Shown: one piece after another, positions 49,448 to 61,036 of the stretch
Numbering within the stretch: the stretch's first letter is position 1
Layout: each line of letters opens with the position of its first letter
Assembly: GCF_001411555.2 (NCBI RefSeq)
Contig: NC_049903.1
Location: 25,494,270-25,558,269, forward strand
Source: Juglans regia
Lineage: Eukaryota; Streptophyta; Magnoliopsida; Fagales; Juglandaceae
DNA length: 64,000 nt
Direction of reading: 5' to 3'
Made by a program: the position numbers and the translations under genes
Notes under the pieces: model-generated
Databases searched by the model: none
What the model was told of the DNA's origin: nothing
Seen by the model: the letters and a program-made list of their open reading frames with translations, nothing else

Positions 49448-52400
49448 CTACAAAAAATCCCATTGCCAGTAGACCTTCTCGACAATCCCTCCACCACTTT
49501 GAACAGCAAGGTGAAGCGTTTCAGACACAGGAGGAACTCCCCAAAGTAATGGCACTGCAACTGTCATTGTTAGCTTCTCATGCAAACCACCTTTGCTTGC
49601 CTTCTCGGCAGCAACAACCTGAACATTACATGATGCTTTCTTGAGACAACAACTAATCCATCATATTCAGAACATAATTTTTGACATACTGTAGGGAGTA
49701 AGCTGATGTGCAAATTTTATAAAAGCGTAGCCTTCTGTCAAACATGTAATGGCAAATTTTAAACAAAAATACATGGCCCAAAGGCCAGAAAATTAGAGAT
49801 CCACCATTTTATAGCTAGTGTAGCCATTCAATTTCACCTAAAACTTGGGCAACAAACTTCAAGCAGTTTCGTTAAATACATAAATTTGTTGGAACTTGAA
49901 AGTGCAGAGATATATTGATGTCTGAGAGAGCCAAAATCTATAATCAAATGATTGGGAAACTTATTAAAGAAACAAACCCAACCTGTCAAAACGAGGCTGA
50001 AATCCTAATACCATTCCAAAATTCACATCTCATCTCCTTCCCAAACATTATTCAAAGACAAATACTTTCAAACTAATCATTACAACTTTTCTAACTTTCA
50101 AACAAAAAATAAAAAACAATTCAATCTTTTCAGATCCCCAAACAAAAATAATACCAAAAAATTATATTCTAACAATATTTTAACTTTATAATATTTTTCA
50201 TTTAAATTTTTCTCTCTCATTTTCCAAAATCTCATAAAATATAACTCAAACTATCTCACTACTATTTACAAACTATATTACTACTATTCACAAAATTCTC
50301 ATCTCATCTCACTCCCCAAGCATGCCTAAGTCTGTTTCCCAAAAGCAAATAAACAAGAAAGGAAAGCCAATGGAACTTCAATTCTTGATTGGAAAAGTTG
50401 TCCAACTAAAACTGCAACGGTCAACTACTTTTAAAAACATCACAACAGTCCAGCTGAATCCTCATTTTTGACTAGGTCATGTTTGGAAAGTATAAGGCCC
50501 CCATTTGGATGATGAGATGGTCTCATCTCATCTTATCTCAGTATCCAAACATCACTCAAACACAAATACCTTTTAATTTCAAATACTAATCAAACACATA
50601 TACTAATCATTAACTAATCATTATAACTTTTCCAAACTTTTAAATAAAACACAAAAAACAATTCAACTTTTTTAAATCTCAAAACAAAAATAATATTAAA
50701 AAAATATTTAAACTTTATAATATTTTTATTCAACTTATTGTCTCCCATTTCCTAAAACCCTATAAAATATCTTAGCTCAAACCATTTCACTACTATCACA
50801 AATTATTTCACTACTATTCACAGATTTCTCATCCCATCACATATCATTTCAACATGCAAACGAGGCCTAAAACTTTAAAACACAAAAAATACACTCAGAA
50901 TTCAAACATGAACCTAAGCATGCAAAATTGGTGAGACCATTGAATCATAATGTAATATACGGGTTCAAATTTAGGGCTAAACTAGTATTATTTTTATTTA
51001 TTTATTTTACTTTTATTATCATCTTAGGAAATATGCTTACGGTAAATTAGTGATTCATTTCCCTATCAAAACCATTGTATAGTTATCCATTAGTTTCCAT
51101 CTTAGATTAGTTTCCTAGTTTGAAACCACAACTCGACTCTTCAAAACCCTCTTAAAATCCATATCCTCGTAGGAATAATTTTCCAAGTGTAGCCAACTTC
51201 AAACCCTAGCATACCTACCAAGGACTCACGCCACTTCCCTCCTCGTCGTCTATAAAATCCCACATAAACCCTCTGTTTTAAACACACTCAAAAATACGAA
51301 GAAGTCACTTTCGCATAAGCCGTATATGCTCTGCCCAACCTCCGCCGACCACCCTAGGACGTCGGAGCACCACCCACGGCGCCAGAAACTACTGGCCAAC
51401 CTAGCCCCATTGCACCCACTCCCTTAGGGACTCCCTCAGTTGCGCCGCCGGTCACTTCCAGCCACCTTGAGCCGCCACGCAACAGGTTTCTCCCCTCGAT
51501 AAGGCGCTACCACTTGGAAGTCAAGAAGCAATGCTAAGAGGTAAATAGTATGATCATATAAATGCATGCGTACTGTGAGTATTATTGTTATGTATGAAAA
51601 TATGATGTGCTTATAATGGTATGCTATGAGACAAGTCAAGGTTAGATTCCTTTCATGATCTTGATGAAATATGAGATTATGCTTGAATGAATGAATTTGT
51701 TTGATTGATTGAATGTTACTAAAATCATAGGAAAGCCATGCGATGTTCATGTAGTAATTCAAATCAAGTATGCAATGTAATAAAATAGCCAGATTATGCA
51801 AGCCATGTTCATGCAATACTTAGATTATGTATGCCATGTTCATGTAATACTTAGATCATGTATGCCATGAAATGTCATAAAATGTTTAGATCATGTTACG
51901 TCATGTCATGTTATACTATGCCATGTACAAGAAAATGCCATGTTATGTTATGCCAAGTATAAGAATATGTCATGTTATATTATATAATGAACAAGAATAT
52001 GCCATGTAAAGAAAGTTCATGAAGCCTAACGAATTCTCATGCATAAAGAAAGACAAGAAGTTTTAAGACAGTGCCATGGACTCGAGCATGGTTAACCACA
52101 TGTAAAGTGAAACACAGACTCAAGCGTGTTTTACTCTATGTTATTCAGTTAAGTGAAACACGGACTCAAGCCTGTTTAACTCCATGTTACTCAATTAAGT
52201 GAAACACGGATCCAAGCGAGTTTCACTCCATGTTAAGACAAGATAAACAAGTTATTATGCATTCACGTTACATGTTTGTCATGATTATGTATGCTTCCGC
52301 TCATGTTAATGATGAATATATATATGCTATGTAAATCTGTGACGATAAACGTATATATGTAAAGTTTTTCAGAAAGTTATGTTACGTGTATGATTGGGAC

Positions 52401-54741
52401 TCTGTGATACTGTATGTATGTTGTTAAGAGTCTTCAAAAATTAAGTTCATGCTAGGCCAGATTATATTTTACCATATGATGTGCTACTTACTGAGTATTT
52501 TGACTCATTTTTGTTTGTCTTCCTGTTTTCTTCCATGTCTAATTTTTATAGATGGTGATTATGATGATGCAGAGTTGAATGGTCAGGAGTAGATCTAGTA
52601 CAAAGATTTAGGAAGAAATAAGTGATATTTACACAAGAACTATAATCCTTTTATGTCATTCGTAGGATTGGTTTATGTCCTTCCACTTTACGTTCAGTTT
52701 TGAAACAATTATGTTCATTTCAGTTTTTGAAGCTTTTCAATAAACGAGGTAATTCAGGTTTAACGGGCTTTATGTTATGAATGTTAATAACATCTCTATC
52801 ATATGGGAACGGGGTGTTACACATAAACCATGCAATTGCCATGAGCCTAAAACATCTCCAAAATCACTTTGGTAAAAGCTGAAGCCCACTGATGTGCACT
52901 GGGCAGCAAAACTCAAGTATAACTGGAACAATTGAATAAAAAATAAATTTTGCTTCAATATGCTAAGTGCAAGTGTGCACACGCACACACGCACACACAG
53001 GAAAATATGACATACCTCCCCACCATGCTCTAAGACAGTGTCTTCAACAACATCACTTAGCATCTCAATGGAACGGCAAAACCCAAAAATACAAAGTCTT
53101 CTCCCCGTATCAAGTCCCTGAATTAATATTTATAAGCAATAAGACAGAATATCTACAAACAATTGATGACAGGTTAAAGAAAAGCGAAGGGGACTTCATA
53201 CATTTGTTGCTGCAATATCAAAGAGTGCACCCAGACATAGACCTTGATTTGGATCCATGTAATCCCTCTCTTGAAACCGTTTGGATACATTTGGATTTGG
53301 TTTTCCTTGCTTCTTCTGTGTAGAACTAGCACTTTTTGTTAGCTGATTTGATAACAGATTCAAAACTAAAAAGGGAATTGCATGATACTCATACAGAATG
53401 AAATATACGCATCAAAGAAACATTTGTCAGGATTAAGTATCATATTGGTAGGGGTTTTCTTCTAAGATGAAATTTAAACGTCAGGGAGGTTAGAAGAACC
53501 AAATATCTATACAAATGCATGTCAAGATACCATGTGAACTTATAACGGTGTAGTGGCTGTTATCAAGTAAAGAACCAATCACCAAAGCACCGACATAAAA
53601 GATTATTTTTTTTTTCAAAAATGGTAACTTACAAAAAATGGTATAATATACAATTCTCTTAATAGAAGTGGCATACATCTGAAGAAGAGACACGTTGAGG
53701 GACCATAGAGCCGCCAATCTGAATGAGACCATCAGCAGTGAACAAGGTCACTCTATCCTCAGGAACCCACTGAATTTCTGTAACAGAAGAATTCTGAGCC
53801 ATCAATTTCTAGGAGTTGGGAAATTCGAAGGGCAGAAATATTTCTCTGTATCCTAACGTGTCAATGTATGCAGTATCAGCTAGCATTGTAGCAAGCAAAA
53901 AGCACGAGAGTGCAATGCAGCAAATATTTCCCTCGAACTGCTTGGCTCAATCCGTTAATTAAGCTCTACAGCCCCATATTTTCTGATTACGGGTGCACAC
54001 TTTCTTCAGTTGTAAAAAGATAAAAAAGAATTGGAACCGGCGTGAGACACCCAGGATTAGAATTAGGCCAAATTCATGACATGCGAAGTAATGGAAAACA
54101 CGACAAAAGGGAATGGGAAACTTAGCACCTAATAACTCATTTGACAACTCAAACACGTAGAACTCCTATTTCTCCATCGATTTCTACATATTCTTCGCAA
54201 TCAAACGAACCGGAAAAAATCATAAAGTAGAATGTACAAATCGAAATTTCTCTACTGTACCCAAAACTTAATTGACCAAAAGAAATTGCTAAGGCGATGA
54301 TTAAGAAATAAACTTAATTAACCATTACAGATTGCTAAGGTGATGATTAAGAAATATTGCGCTTTGGACTGATTCGAGGATTGGGATCATATCATCTGAT
54401 GTCGTAATAAACCGAAAACATCATAAATATTAGAGATTCGGAACAAACAAAAAGTCTAAATACATAATTCAAAGAGATATATACCGTAATATGAATATGA
54501 GATAAATTGAATTACCGCAATCACCGTCGTCCCAAGGAAAGAAGCCGAAAGAGTCTTGGGCAAAGAAGTTTCCGGAATCGGAAGCCTTGGCCAAGAAACG
54601 GAGGCGAGAGGGACGAGGATTAGAAGTTGAGGATTTTGGCGAGGAAGAAAATGCGGAGAGGGAGGAAGTAGATTCCCTGGAGCGAGGAAACGATGGGAGC
54701 GGAGGGAAGGGAGAAAAACGCAGAGACGAAGTTTCCGCCAT
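49448..54741 (-). CDS. Chloroplast-targeted conserved plant protein of unknown function (5 exons, 237 aa)
   Basis: Exons on the minus strand are 54741-54516, 53777-53677, 53315-53202, 53117-53016 and 49618-49448. All introns are GT-AG and the frame is continuous for 237 codons. The N terminus (MAETSSLRFSPFPPLPSFPR, rich in Ser, Pro and Arg, few acids up to about residue 50) looks like a plastid transit peptide. The conserved core includes IQWVPEDRVTLFTADGLIQI, YMDPNQGLCLGALFDIAATN, RRLCIFGFCRSIEMLSDVVE and LHEKLTMTVAVPLLWGVPP, ending VEKVYWQWDFL. I remember this as a conserved plant protein but cannot name it, and no catalytic motif is evident. An upstream in-frame ATG at 54843 would add 34 residues; I prefer 54741 because it gives a normal transit-peptide start. 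Intron 4 is 3397 bases and mostly transposon. No stop or frameshift is seen. Confidence 0.88.
49995..50326 (+). mobile_element. MITE-family copy in intron 4
   Basis: Left end GGCTGAAATCC; complement of the right end GGCATGCTTGGGGAGTGAG; typical family interior. Flanks do not show a clear TAA pair, though TAAG follows the right end. Confidence 0.6.
50496..50867 (+). mobile_element. MITE-family copy in intron 4 with TAA target duplication
   Basis: TAA is on both sides (50493-50495 and 50868-50870). Left end GGCCCCCATTTGGATGATG; complement of the right end GGCCTCGTTTGCATGTTG. Length is 372 bases. The GGCC...GTTTG ends and 3-base TAA duplication fit PIF/Harbinger (Tourist-like) MITEs. Confidence 0.75.
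50951..52821 (+). mobile_element. Solo LTR, 1871 bases, in intron 4 of the chloroplast-protein gene
   Basis: It starts TGTAATATACGGG and ends GGGGTGTTACA. CATAA is repeated exactly at 50946-50950 and 52822-52826. A TATA-like CTATAAAATCCC near 51250 puts its promoter on the plus strand, antisense to the host gene. The fragment at 1-757 is a second copy of the same LTR family. Confidence 0.9.
52107..52244 (+). repeat. Three 46-base tandem repeats inside the solo LTR
   Basis: GTGAAACAC starts at 52107, 52153 and 52199, exactly 46 bases apart. Each unit contains a GACTCAAGC-like word and a CTCCATGTTA-like end. Confidence 0.9.
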
Positions 54742-54840
54742 GAGAGAGAGAGAGAGAGATTCCGTCGGGAGAGGGAGAGGAATCTGGAAAGGAATAGTAA
54801 AGAAGAATCGAAGAGGGTTCGACGCCACATGTAGAGGTGA

Positions 54841-54846
54841 CACGTG
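54841..54846. promoter_or_regulatory. G-box (CACGTG) upstream of the chloroplast-protein gene
   Basis: GACACGTGGCAG lies 100 bases upstream of the preferred start codon. ACACGTGGC is a known binding context for bZIP and bHLH factors and is common in light- and ABA-responsive plant promoters. The site falls two bases before the alternative upstream ATG at 54843, which argues that this ATG is promoter rather than coding sequence. Confidence 0.55.
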
Positions 54847-55591
54847 GCAGACAGGACATTTTATTGCCCGAAGATAGTGCTTTGGGAACCGTGCTTGAAA
54901 TGTCTGGTTCTTGCGTCTCGGCCGTTCCGCACGCTAGTTTACAAAGAACAAATTTGTCAAGTCTTAACACAATTTTTTTTTTCTTATTATCGTTACATCT
55001 TTTTTTAATTTGAAATTAAATAATTTATTATTTATTATTTAATCATTATCTGTTATATTGAGAGAGTAAAGGAAATAATTAAAAAGATATAGATAAACAA
55101 TTTCAGTTCATACCCATTTAGTATGAAATAGATTATCAAATATATATTTGTGGCTTTAAATAAATAAGCCTATTAGATACACTACTAGATTTCGCTCGAG
55201 ATTATTAGCTTGGTTAAATTCAAGTTCAATTCAATTAATTTATTAAACGAAGCGAATGTAAATATAAAATTATGATAAATTATTAAACCCTACAACTTGT
55301 ATGAAACTTGGCTTGGTTCTTATAAGATGGTGTAAAGTCAATAACAAGGATTGTTCATCTGGTCAAATTTTTTCTCAACCCGGTTCAGAACCTGAATAAC
55401 ATGGCTCCAGTTATGAGTTCTAGTTTGGAATAAACCCGGGCCGGTACTTGCATAAAAAAATTCGGATACACGTGGGCCCGAAACCCATATTTTAAACTCA
55501 GTACTTGGTTTTGTTTTTTTAAGCCAATCTCACTGTCAAAACAACGTTGTTTTGACACTAGCATTAAAAACTCTTCCCCATTCCCCGTATT

Positions 55592-55615
55592 CTCTCTCTC
55601 TCTCTCTCTCTCTCA
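55592..55615. repeat. (CT)n microsatellite
   Basis: About 12 TC units, about 60 bases before a possible first exon on the plus strand. Confidence 0.9.
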
Positions 55616-55675
55616 TTCCAAATAAACCATAGCCTATCTCCCTCAGTGTCAATCGAAGAAATCCTGTCATCCTCA

Positions 55676-55726
55676 TGACCCCATCATCGTCGTTGGCGAC
55701 TCGCCTTCATCCTAGTGATCCTAAGG
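55676..55726 (+). other. Possible first exon of a plus-strand gene
   Basis: From the ATG at 55676 the sequence encodes MTPSSSLATRLHPSDPK and then meets GTTTGTTCT, a possible splice donor. A CT-rich, 5'-leader-like stretch precedes it. If real, this gene is divergent from the chloroplast-protein gene, and the gypsy element at 56043-63871 sits in its first intron, with later exons beyond the window. No supporting homology is known to me. Confidence 0.25.
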
Positions 55727-56042
55727 TTTGTTCTCTACATCTTTTTTTGATTAAAATCTGTTTTATGCTCAATTTCCGAGTTTACAAATGTTTGAGGCAT
55801 TTTATTTCAATACCTCTTTCTTCTCCCACTTATGTATAATTGGTAAGCAAAAGAAAATTTTATGTGCACTTTCTTTCTCCCTCTCTCTTTATTTGTCCCT
55901 CTGTGCATGGTGAGAAATTGAGAATACTAAAAATGGTTTGATGCAATATGTGAATTGAGATTAACCCAACTTGAAAAATAATCACAAAGCTTTGGATTTA
56001 GACCTCAAAAGCACCAGGGACTAGGGAAAGAAACTCCGCATA

Positions 56043-56418
56043 TGTTACGAAAGCTTAGCATAGCTTTGCCAACTTTGCTAGTTTACCGCTATTTTACTAG
56101 TTTGAATACATGTTTGTAAGGACTGACTTGCCTTGTTGGGAATAAATCAATTAGCTACAATTATGTTTGAGTTTTGCTTAATTTCCGTGTATGTCAGAAT
56201 ACTTTCCTTGTAAACCCATGGTTATAAGTTTTGAAGGATGCTATGAATGGAGGTATCTGAAAAATATTCAAACAATTGTTTGCATAGGTGGGATCCTCAT
56301 TAAACAACCCACAGCTTTTATCAAAATTCATCCACAATAGGTAAAGCACACCGGAGTGATCTAACGTCTTTTCCTGTTGATCCACTAGTTATTCATTTAG
56401 TCGCTCGCGCTCATAACA
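56043..56418 (+). repeat. 5' LTR of the gypsy element
   Basis: 376 bases, TGTTACGAAAGC to CTCATAACA, colinear with the 3' LTR over its whole length. Confidence 0.93.
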
Positions 56419-56438
56419 TTTTGGCATCAGAGTAAGTC

Positions 56439-59400
56439 ATGGCGAATTCCAGCATTGAGCGTTCGGAATAACAGTTGGCTAACTTTGGGAGCATTATGGA
56501 AATACTTATGAAAACATTTGAGGAAACTAGCGTGAAGGTAGATTCCTTGGCCAATAAGAGTTTGGGAGATGCGAAACTCTCAGGATCAAGAAATAGACAC
56601 AGACAAAATCATGGAGGAGAACAACTCGGCAGTTCCAAAATTGGCCAAGTTGGACTTTTCAAGGTACACCGGTTTGGATGATCCGACCAATTGGATTTTA
56701 TCGGGTGGAGCAATTTTTCGATTATCAACAAATGGATGAGATCGAGAAATTACCATTGGCAGCATATCACCTAGAGGGAGAGGTGCAGATGTGTTACCAA
56801 TTATTCAAGGATACCAAAGAGATTAATTTGTGAGAGGCATTAAAAATGGGACTTTGAATATGATATGGACCAACCATGTTCGAAGATCATTTTGGCACCT
56901 TGAGCAAGTTGCGCCAAAGTGGAACTGTTCGTGAAAATCAATTGCAATTTGAGCAGCTGCTGAGTCATGTTGGAGGGTTGGCCCCTACTCATCAATTGGG
57001 GTGTTTCATAAGTGGACTCGAGGAGCCCATACGAACTGATGTGAAAGTGGCACGCCCAACATCCATCACGGATGCCATTGAACTGTCCTGATTGTTTGAA
57101 GCAAGGCATGCAAAGAGGCCAATATGTTAGGGACCTCGGTCTAGTCCCTAAACATTGGGTTGTCCTTGTCTTGGTTCTCTTTCTGATGACTGATTGCCTA
57201 AGCCCTCTTGCTTGGACTTTGATCAATAATGACAATGTATGATGGTAAAGATGAGTTCCTAAGTTGATAAAGGTATGATGTTTAGTAGCAAAATGGTGAT
57301 GATGATGAGTTCGGGTAATCTAAGTGATGAAAATGGGTATTTGATGCTAAGTGGAATGGCTTGAATGTTGCCCTTGATGTTGGGGACACTTGGAAGATGA
57401 TTAAGGTTGGTAAGGTGAAGTGTAACTAGGGTTTTGTGTGGTGGTTAAGGATGATTTCGAGATTGGAAGAGTTGGACTAGGGTTTGAGTCTTTGGATGAT
57501 ATGCTAGAGTTTGGAAATGATGTGGAAGAATGAGGCTAGGGTTTGGTGGCTAGGGTTGGCCGACTATGATAGAGTATGGAAGTCTTTGATTGACTTTGAG
57601 TGATTCTAGATGATGAGAGATTTGAGGGATTGGATATTATAGATGAGATGAAGTTTGAAAGAGTCAAGGGTTGTTCCTTGAGTTTATGGATTTAGAGATG
57701 GAATTTGAATATGGTAAGATAAGATTGGGATATGGCAAGATGATATTAGTCTTTGATTGACTTGAGTGATTCTAGGAATGGGGTGAATCTAGGGAAGTTC
57801 CTAGAAATAAGAGATTGACTAGGATAAGATAAAGAATAAGAGATTTGAATATGGCAAGAGGTTGGAAGTCTTTGGTTGACTAGATGGATTGGAAGAATTA
57901 AGAGATTTTAAGGATGAAGTGTTTCTAGGGAAGTTTCTAGAATTGAGGAATTGGCTAAGGTAATGGATGTGTTTCGAATTTGGAGGACTTGGAAGATAGA
58001 AAATGAGCTGCTAACTTGTAGGAGATGATTTAGGGATTTGTAGGATTTTGGAAAGATAGAGATGATTGAGGGAAGATTCCTAAGTGGTAGGAATCTATCA
58101 AGGAAAGATAGGGTTTCGGTTTTGGTAAGTGAAGAAGATCTTAGTTGACTAGATTAATTCTAGGGGATGAGTGATTTGTGGGATTGATTGAGTGATTAGA
58201 TGGATGGATAGATTTAAAGGATAAGAGATGTAATGGAATTTCCTAGGATCAAGGGATTGGGTGGTTTTAGTGATTTTAGGGATGAGTCAACTTTCTTAAG
58301 ATTAAGGAAGTTATCTAGTGGAACTCTTGAAGGATGGCTAGGGTTTATGGAAGACAATTGTTTTGGCTAGGGTTTATGGAGATGATGCAGGCTAGGTATG
58401 GTAAGTGACTAATATGGAAAGATGGTGGCAAGGAAATTTCGGCTAGGTCAATGGATTGGATGAAGGATGGCTAGGGTTAGGATTCTTAGAGTTTAGGAAA
58501 TCCTTATAGAAGACTAGGGTTACCAAATAAGTCAAGATTTGTATATGGCAAGATAGGGGCTAAGTGGATTTTGACTAGGGCTAATGGCTATGATAGATGA
58601 AAGGTAAATATGAGATATGGACAACTAGGACAAACACTATAGTGGTCGAATTATAGTGCATGGATGGATTGAATGGGGCAATGGAAATATATGAATGAAC
58701 ACGCATGAACAAGATGGATGAACAAAATGGAAGAGTATGATCAAATGATGAATGGACTCAACAAAGGAATATGAAGACTCTTTTTGTTTTATATGGATAT
58801 TTTGATATGCAAGAAAATATATGAACATCAAGGACAAATGAAGAACACGATGAACAAGTGATAAACACTCAAGAACAAAGTGAACAAAAGATAGCCAATT
58901 CAACTATGATTCATGAATTGCTCATAGATGAAATAACCCTGTTTATTGATAAATTTGAAAGTAACAAAGATAACAACAACTTGGATTCACGAATTGCACC
59001 AAGTTGCAAGAACAAGATAAGTTGAATCACACATATTCACGAATTGTAAGGTGATGATCCTCTACTAAGGATTCACGAGTTGCACCCAAGTAACTCAAGT
59101 GTTAAGCACCGAAGGATGATCTCAAGAACAAGTCTACCCACTTAGAGAATTTGCCAAAAGTTCAAAAAATGTAAACTAAATGCCTAATGATCCTATTTAT
59201 AGAGATACAAAGTGAAAATTCTAATAGATCCCTTGATAAATAAAAATAAATAAAATAAATAAATAAACAAGTGATAGTGGTGTAGAACCCATGGGGGCCC
59301 ACAAGATTGGACTTGGTGGCCTTGGCTGGCCCATGCATGCCTAAGACCATGTCCTAGGGTGGTTTTTGATGGGGTCTTGACACAATAGCTATGGACGTCA

Positions 59401-59580
59401 TGCGTCGACCAGTGAATGTGGAACCAATGCCACCCCCACTGCCTTTCAGTGAATTTTTCAAGAAATAAAACACCACCCATACGACGTCTCAGCCTGAGTG
59501 AGATACAAGAAAGGAGGAAGAAGTGACTATGTTTTAATTGCGATGAAAGTTTTGTACTTGGTCACCGGTGTAAAAAATTA
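56439..59580 (+). pseudogene. Gypsy gag, split by a nested solo LTR
   Basis: From ATG at 56439 (MANSSIERSE then a stop) the capsid region continues as PKLAKLDFSRYTGLDDPTNW and LPLAAYHLEGEVQMCYQLFK, then FEDHFGTLSKLRQSGTVREN and TSITDAIELS. At 57124 it reads FEARHAKRPI and is interrupted. Removing 57125-59382 and one target copy restores the next residues AMDVMRRPVNVEPMPPP at 59388 onward. The knuckle CFNCDESFVLGHRCKKL follows, in which the C-x2-C-x4-H-x4-C pattern is kept apart from a Phe insertion-like change. Multiple stops make it inactive. Confidence 0.8.
57125..59382 (-). mobile_element. Solo LTR, 2258 bases, nested in gypsy gag, CAATA target duplication
   Basis: On the plus strand it starts TGTTAGGGACC and ends GTCTTGACA. 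CAATA is exact on both sides (57120-57124 and 59383-59387). A TATAAATAGG on the minus strand at 59201-59192 lies about 180 bases from the TGTCAAGACC end, so it is oriented minus. The interior has no retroelement domains. Much of 57240-58600 is G/A-rich with recurring TAGGGTTT and GATTGACT words. ATTCACGAATTG/ATTCACGAGTTG recurs near 58985-59085. The two termini are unlike each other, which fits a single LTR. Confidence 0.88.
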
Positions 59581-59946
59581 TTGTTTATTGAAGGAATGTT
59601 TCTAAATGAAGAAGAAATGGAGGACGACGGAGGTGAAGCACAACTGATTGATAACGAGCAAGAATCGGTGATCTCACTCCGCGCCATCGTGGGAACCACT
59701 TCCCCACAAACAATGAGGATCAGAGGTGTCGTCAAGGGGCATTGTATCATAGTACTCCTTGACTCTAGGAGTTTCCATAATTTTTTTAACACATCATTCG
59801 CTGAGGCAATGGGCTTACCGCTTCAGCATATGCATGAAATGAAGGAAATAGTAGCCAATGGGGAGAAGTTAGATTGTAAGGGAAGGTGTGATGGGGTTCA
59901 AATATTTTTTCATGATATCTTGTTCTCCATTGATTTTTCTTGTTAG
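59581..59946 (+). pseudogene. Gypsy aspartic protease
   Basis: A 121-codon open stretch. ISLRAIVGTTSPQTMRIRGV precedes IIVLLDSRSFHNFFN, the active-site region, which in gypsy proteases reads L-x-D-(S/T)-G-(S/A). Gly has become Arg here, so activity is unlikely. It would process the gag-pol polyprotein. Confidence 0.75.
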
Positions 59947-60289
59947 CCATTGAAGGATGTGATGCGGTTTTAGGCACTCAATGGTTGCACACTTTGGGAC
60001 CAATATGTTGGGATTTTACCAAGCTAGTGATAAGCTTCGATTACATTGGAAGTTGAATGGAGTTGAATGGGATTAAGCGCCCAACGCATAAGGTGGTGGA
60101 AGAGGGTATTGCGGCAAGGGAGTTAAGGCATAAAAAAACTGGGTTATTATGCCAGTTGCTTCTGTCCAAACCATTGTGAAATGATGCAACAACCTCAAGC
60201 TTTTCAATTAATTTGGGTGCTAGTTTTGCAGGGCCTACAACAACTTCGACAAGTTTGAACAAACTATTGCAGGAGTTTAAAACAATATT

Positions 60290-61030
60290 CTCGGAGCTGA
60301 GGGGACTTCCACCAGACTGAACCCATAATCACAAAATACCATTGGAGCATGGATCAGGACCAGTCAATGTGAGGCCTTACTGTACCCTCATTACATCAAA
60401 GGATAAATTGAGATGTTGATCACAAGCTTGTTTCAGCCAAGCGTGGTGTGACCAAGTAGCAATCCATACTCATCGCCGGTATTGATGGTAAAAAAAAAAA
60501 ATGGATGGATCATGGCGCTTATGCGTGGATTATAGAGCCCTCAACTAGATTATAGTAAAAGATAAATTTCCTACACCCGACATCGATGAGCTACTGGATT
60601 AATTAAATGGAGCAAAAGTATTTTCAAAGTTAGATCTTCGCTCGGGATATCACCAGTTTAAGATGCACGATCCGGATATAGAGAAAACGGCGTTTTACAC
60701 GCATCATGGACATTACGAGTTTTTTGTGATGCCTTTCGGACTTACGAACGCCCCAACAACATTTCAGTCGCTCATGAATGAAATTTTTAAGCTCGCTTTG
60801 CGAATGTATGTCTTGGTTTTTTTTGACGATATATTGATATATAGTCGAAATCGGGAGGATCATTTCTCACACCTCAAGGTGGTTTTAAGCATGTTGCAAG
60901 CTAACAAACTTTTTGTGAGGATGGAAAATTTTCAGTTTGGATATGGGCAAGTGAGTTACTTGGGGCATTTGATTTCTGAAGGAGTTTCTATGGATCCCGA
61001 CAAAATCGCAGCAATGAACAAATGGCCCCG
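60290..61030 (+). pseudogene. Gypsy reverse transcriptase
   Basis: Degraded N-terminal part up to about 60660 (DLRSGYH-like sequence across frames), then an open stretch. It reads [20 protein letters not shown] and [20 protein letters not shown], where the Y-V-D-D box is F-F-D-D, and then [20 protein letters not shown]. The stop at 61036 separates it from the RNase H part. Confidence 0.85.
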
Positions 61031-61036
61031 ACCTTA

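Noticed and set aside
54587..54877. Arg/Glu-rich plus-strand ORF
   Set aside because: It is the complement of the transit-peptide exon and the GAGA leader of the minus-strand gene.
56194..56385. Similar minus-strand ORFs at 56194-56385 and 63620-63838
   Set aside because: They are conserved only because both lie in the paired LTRs of one element.
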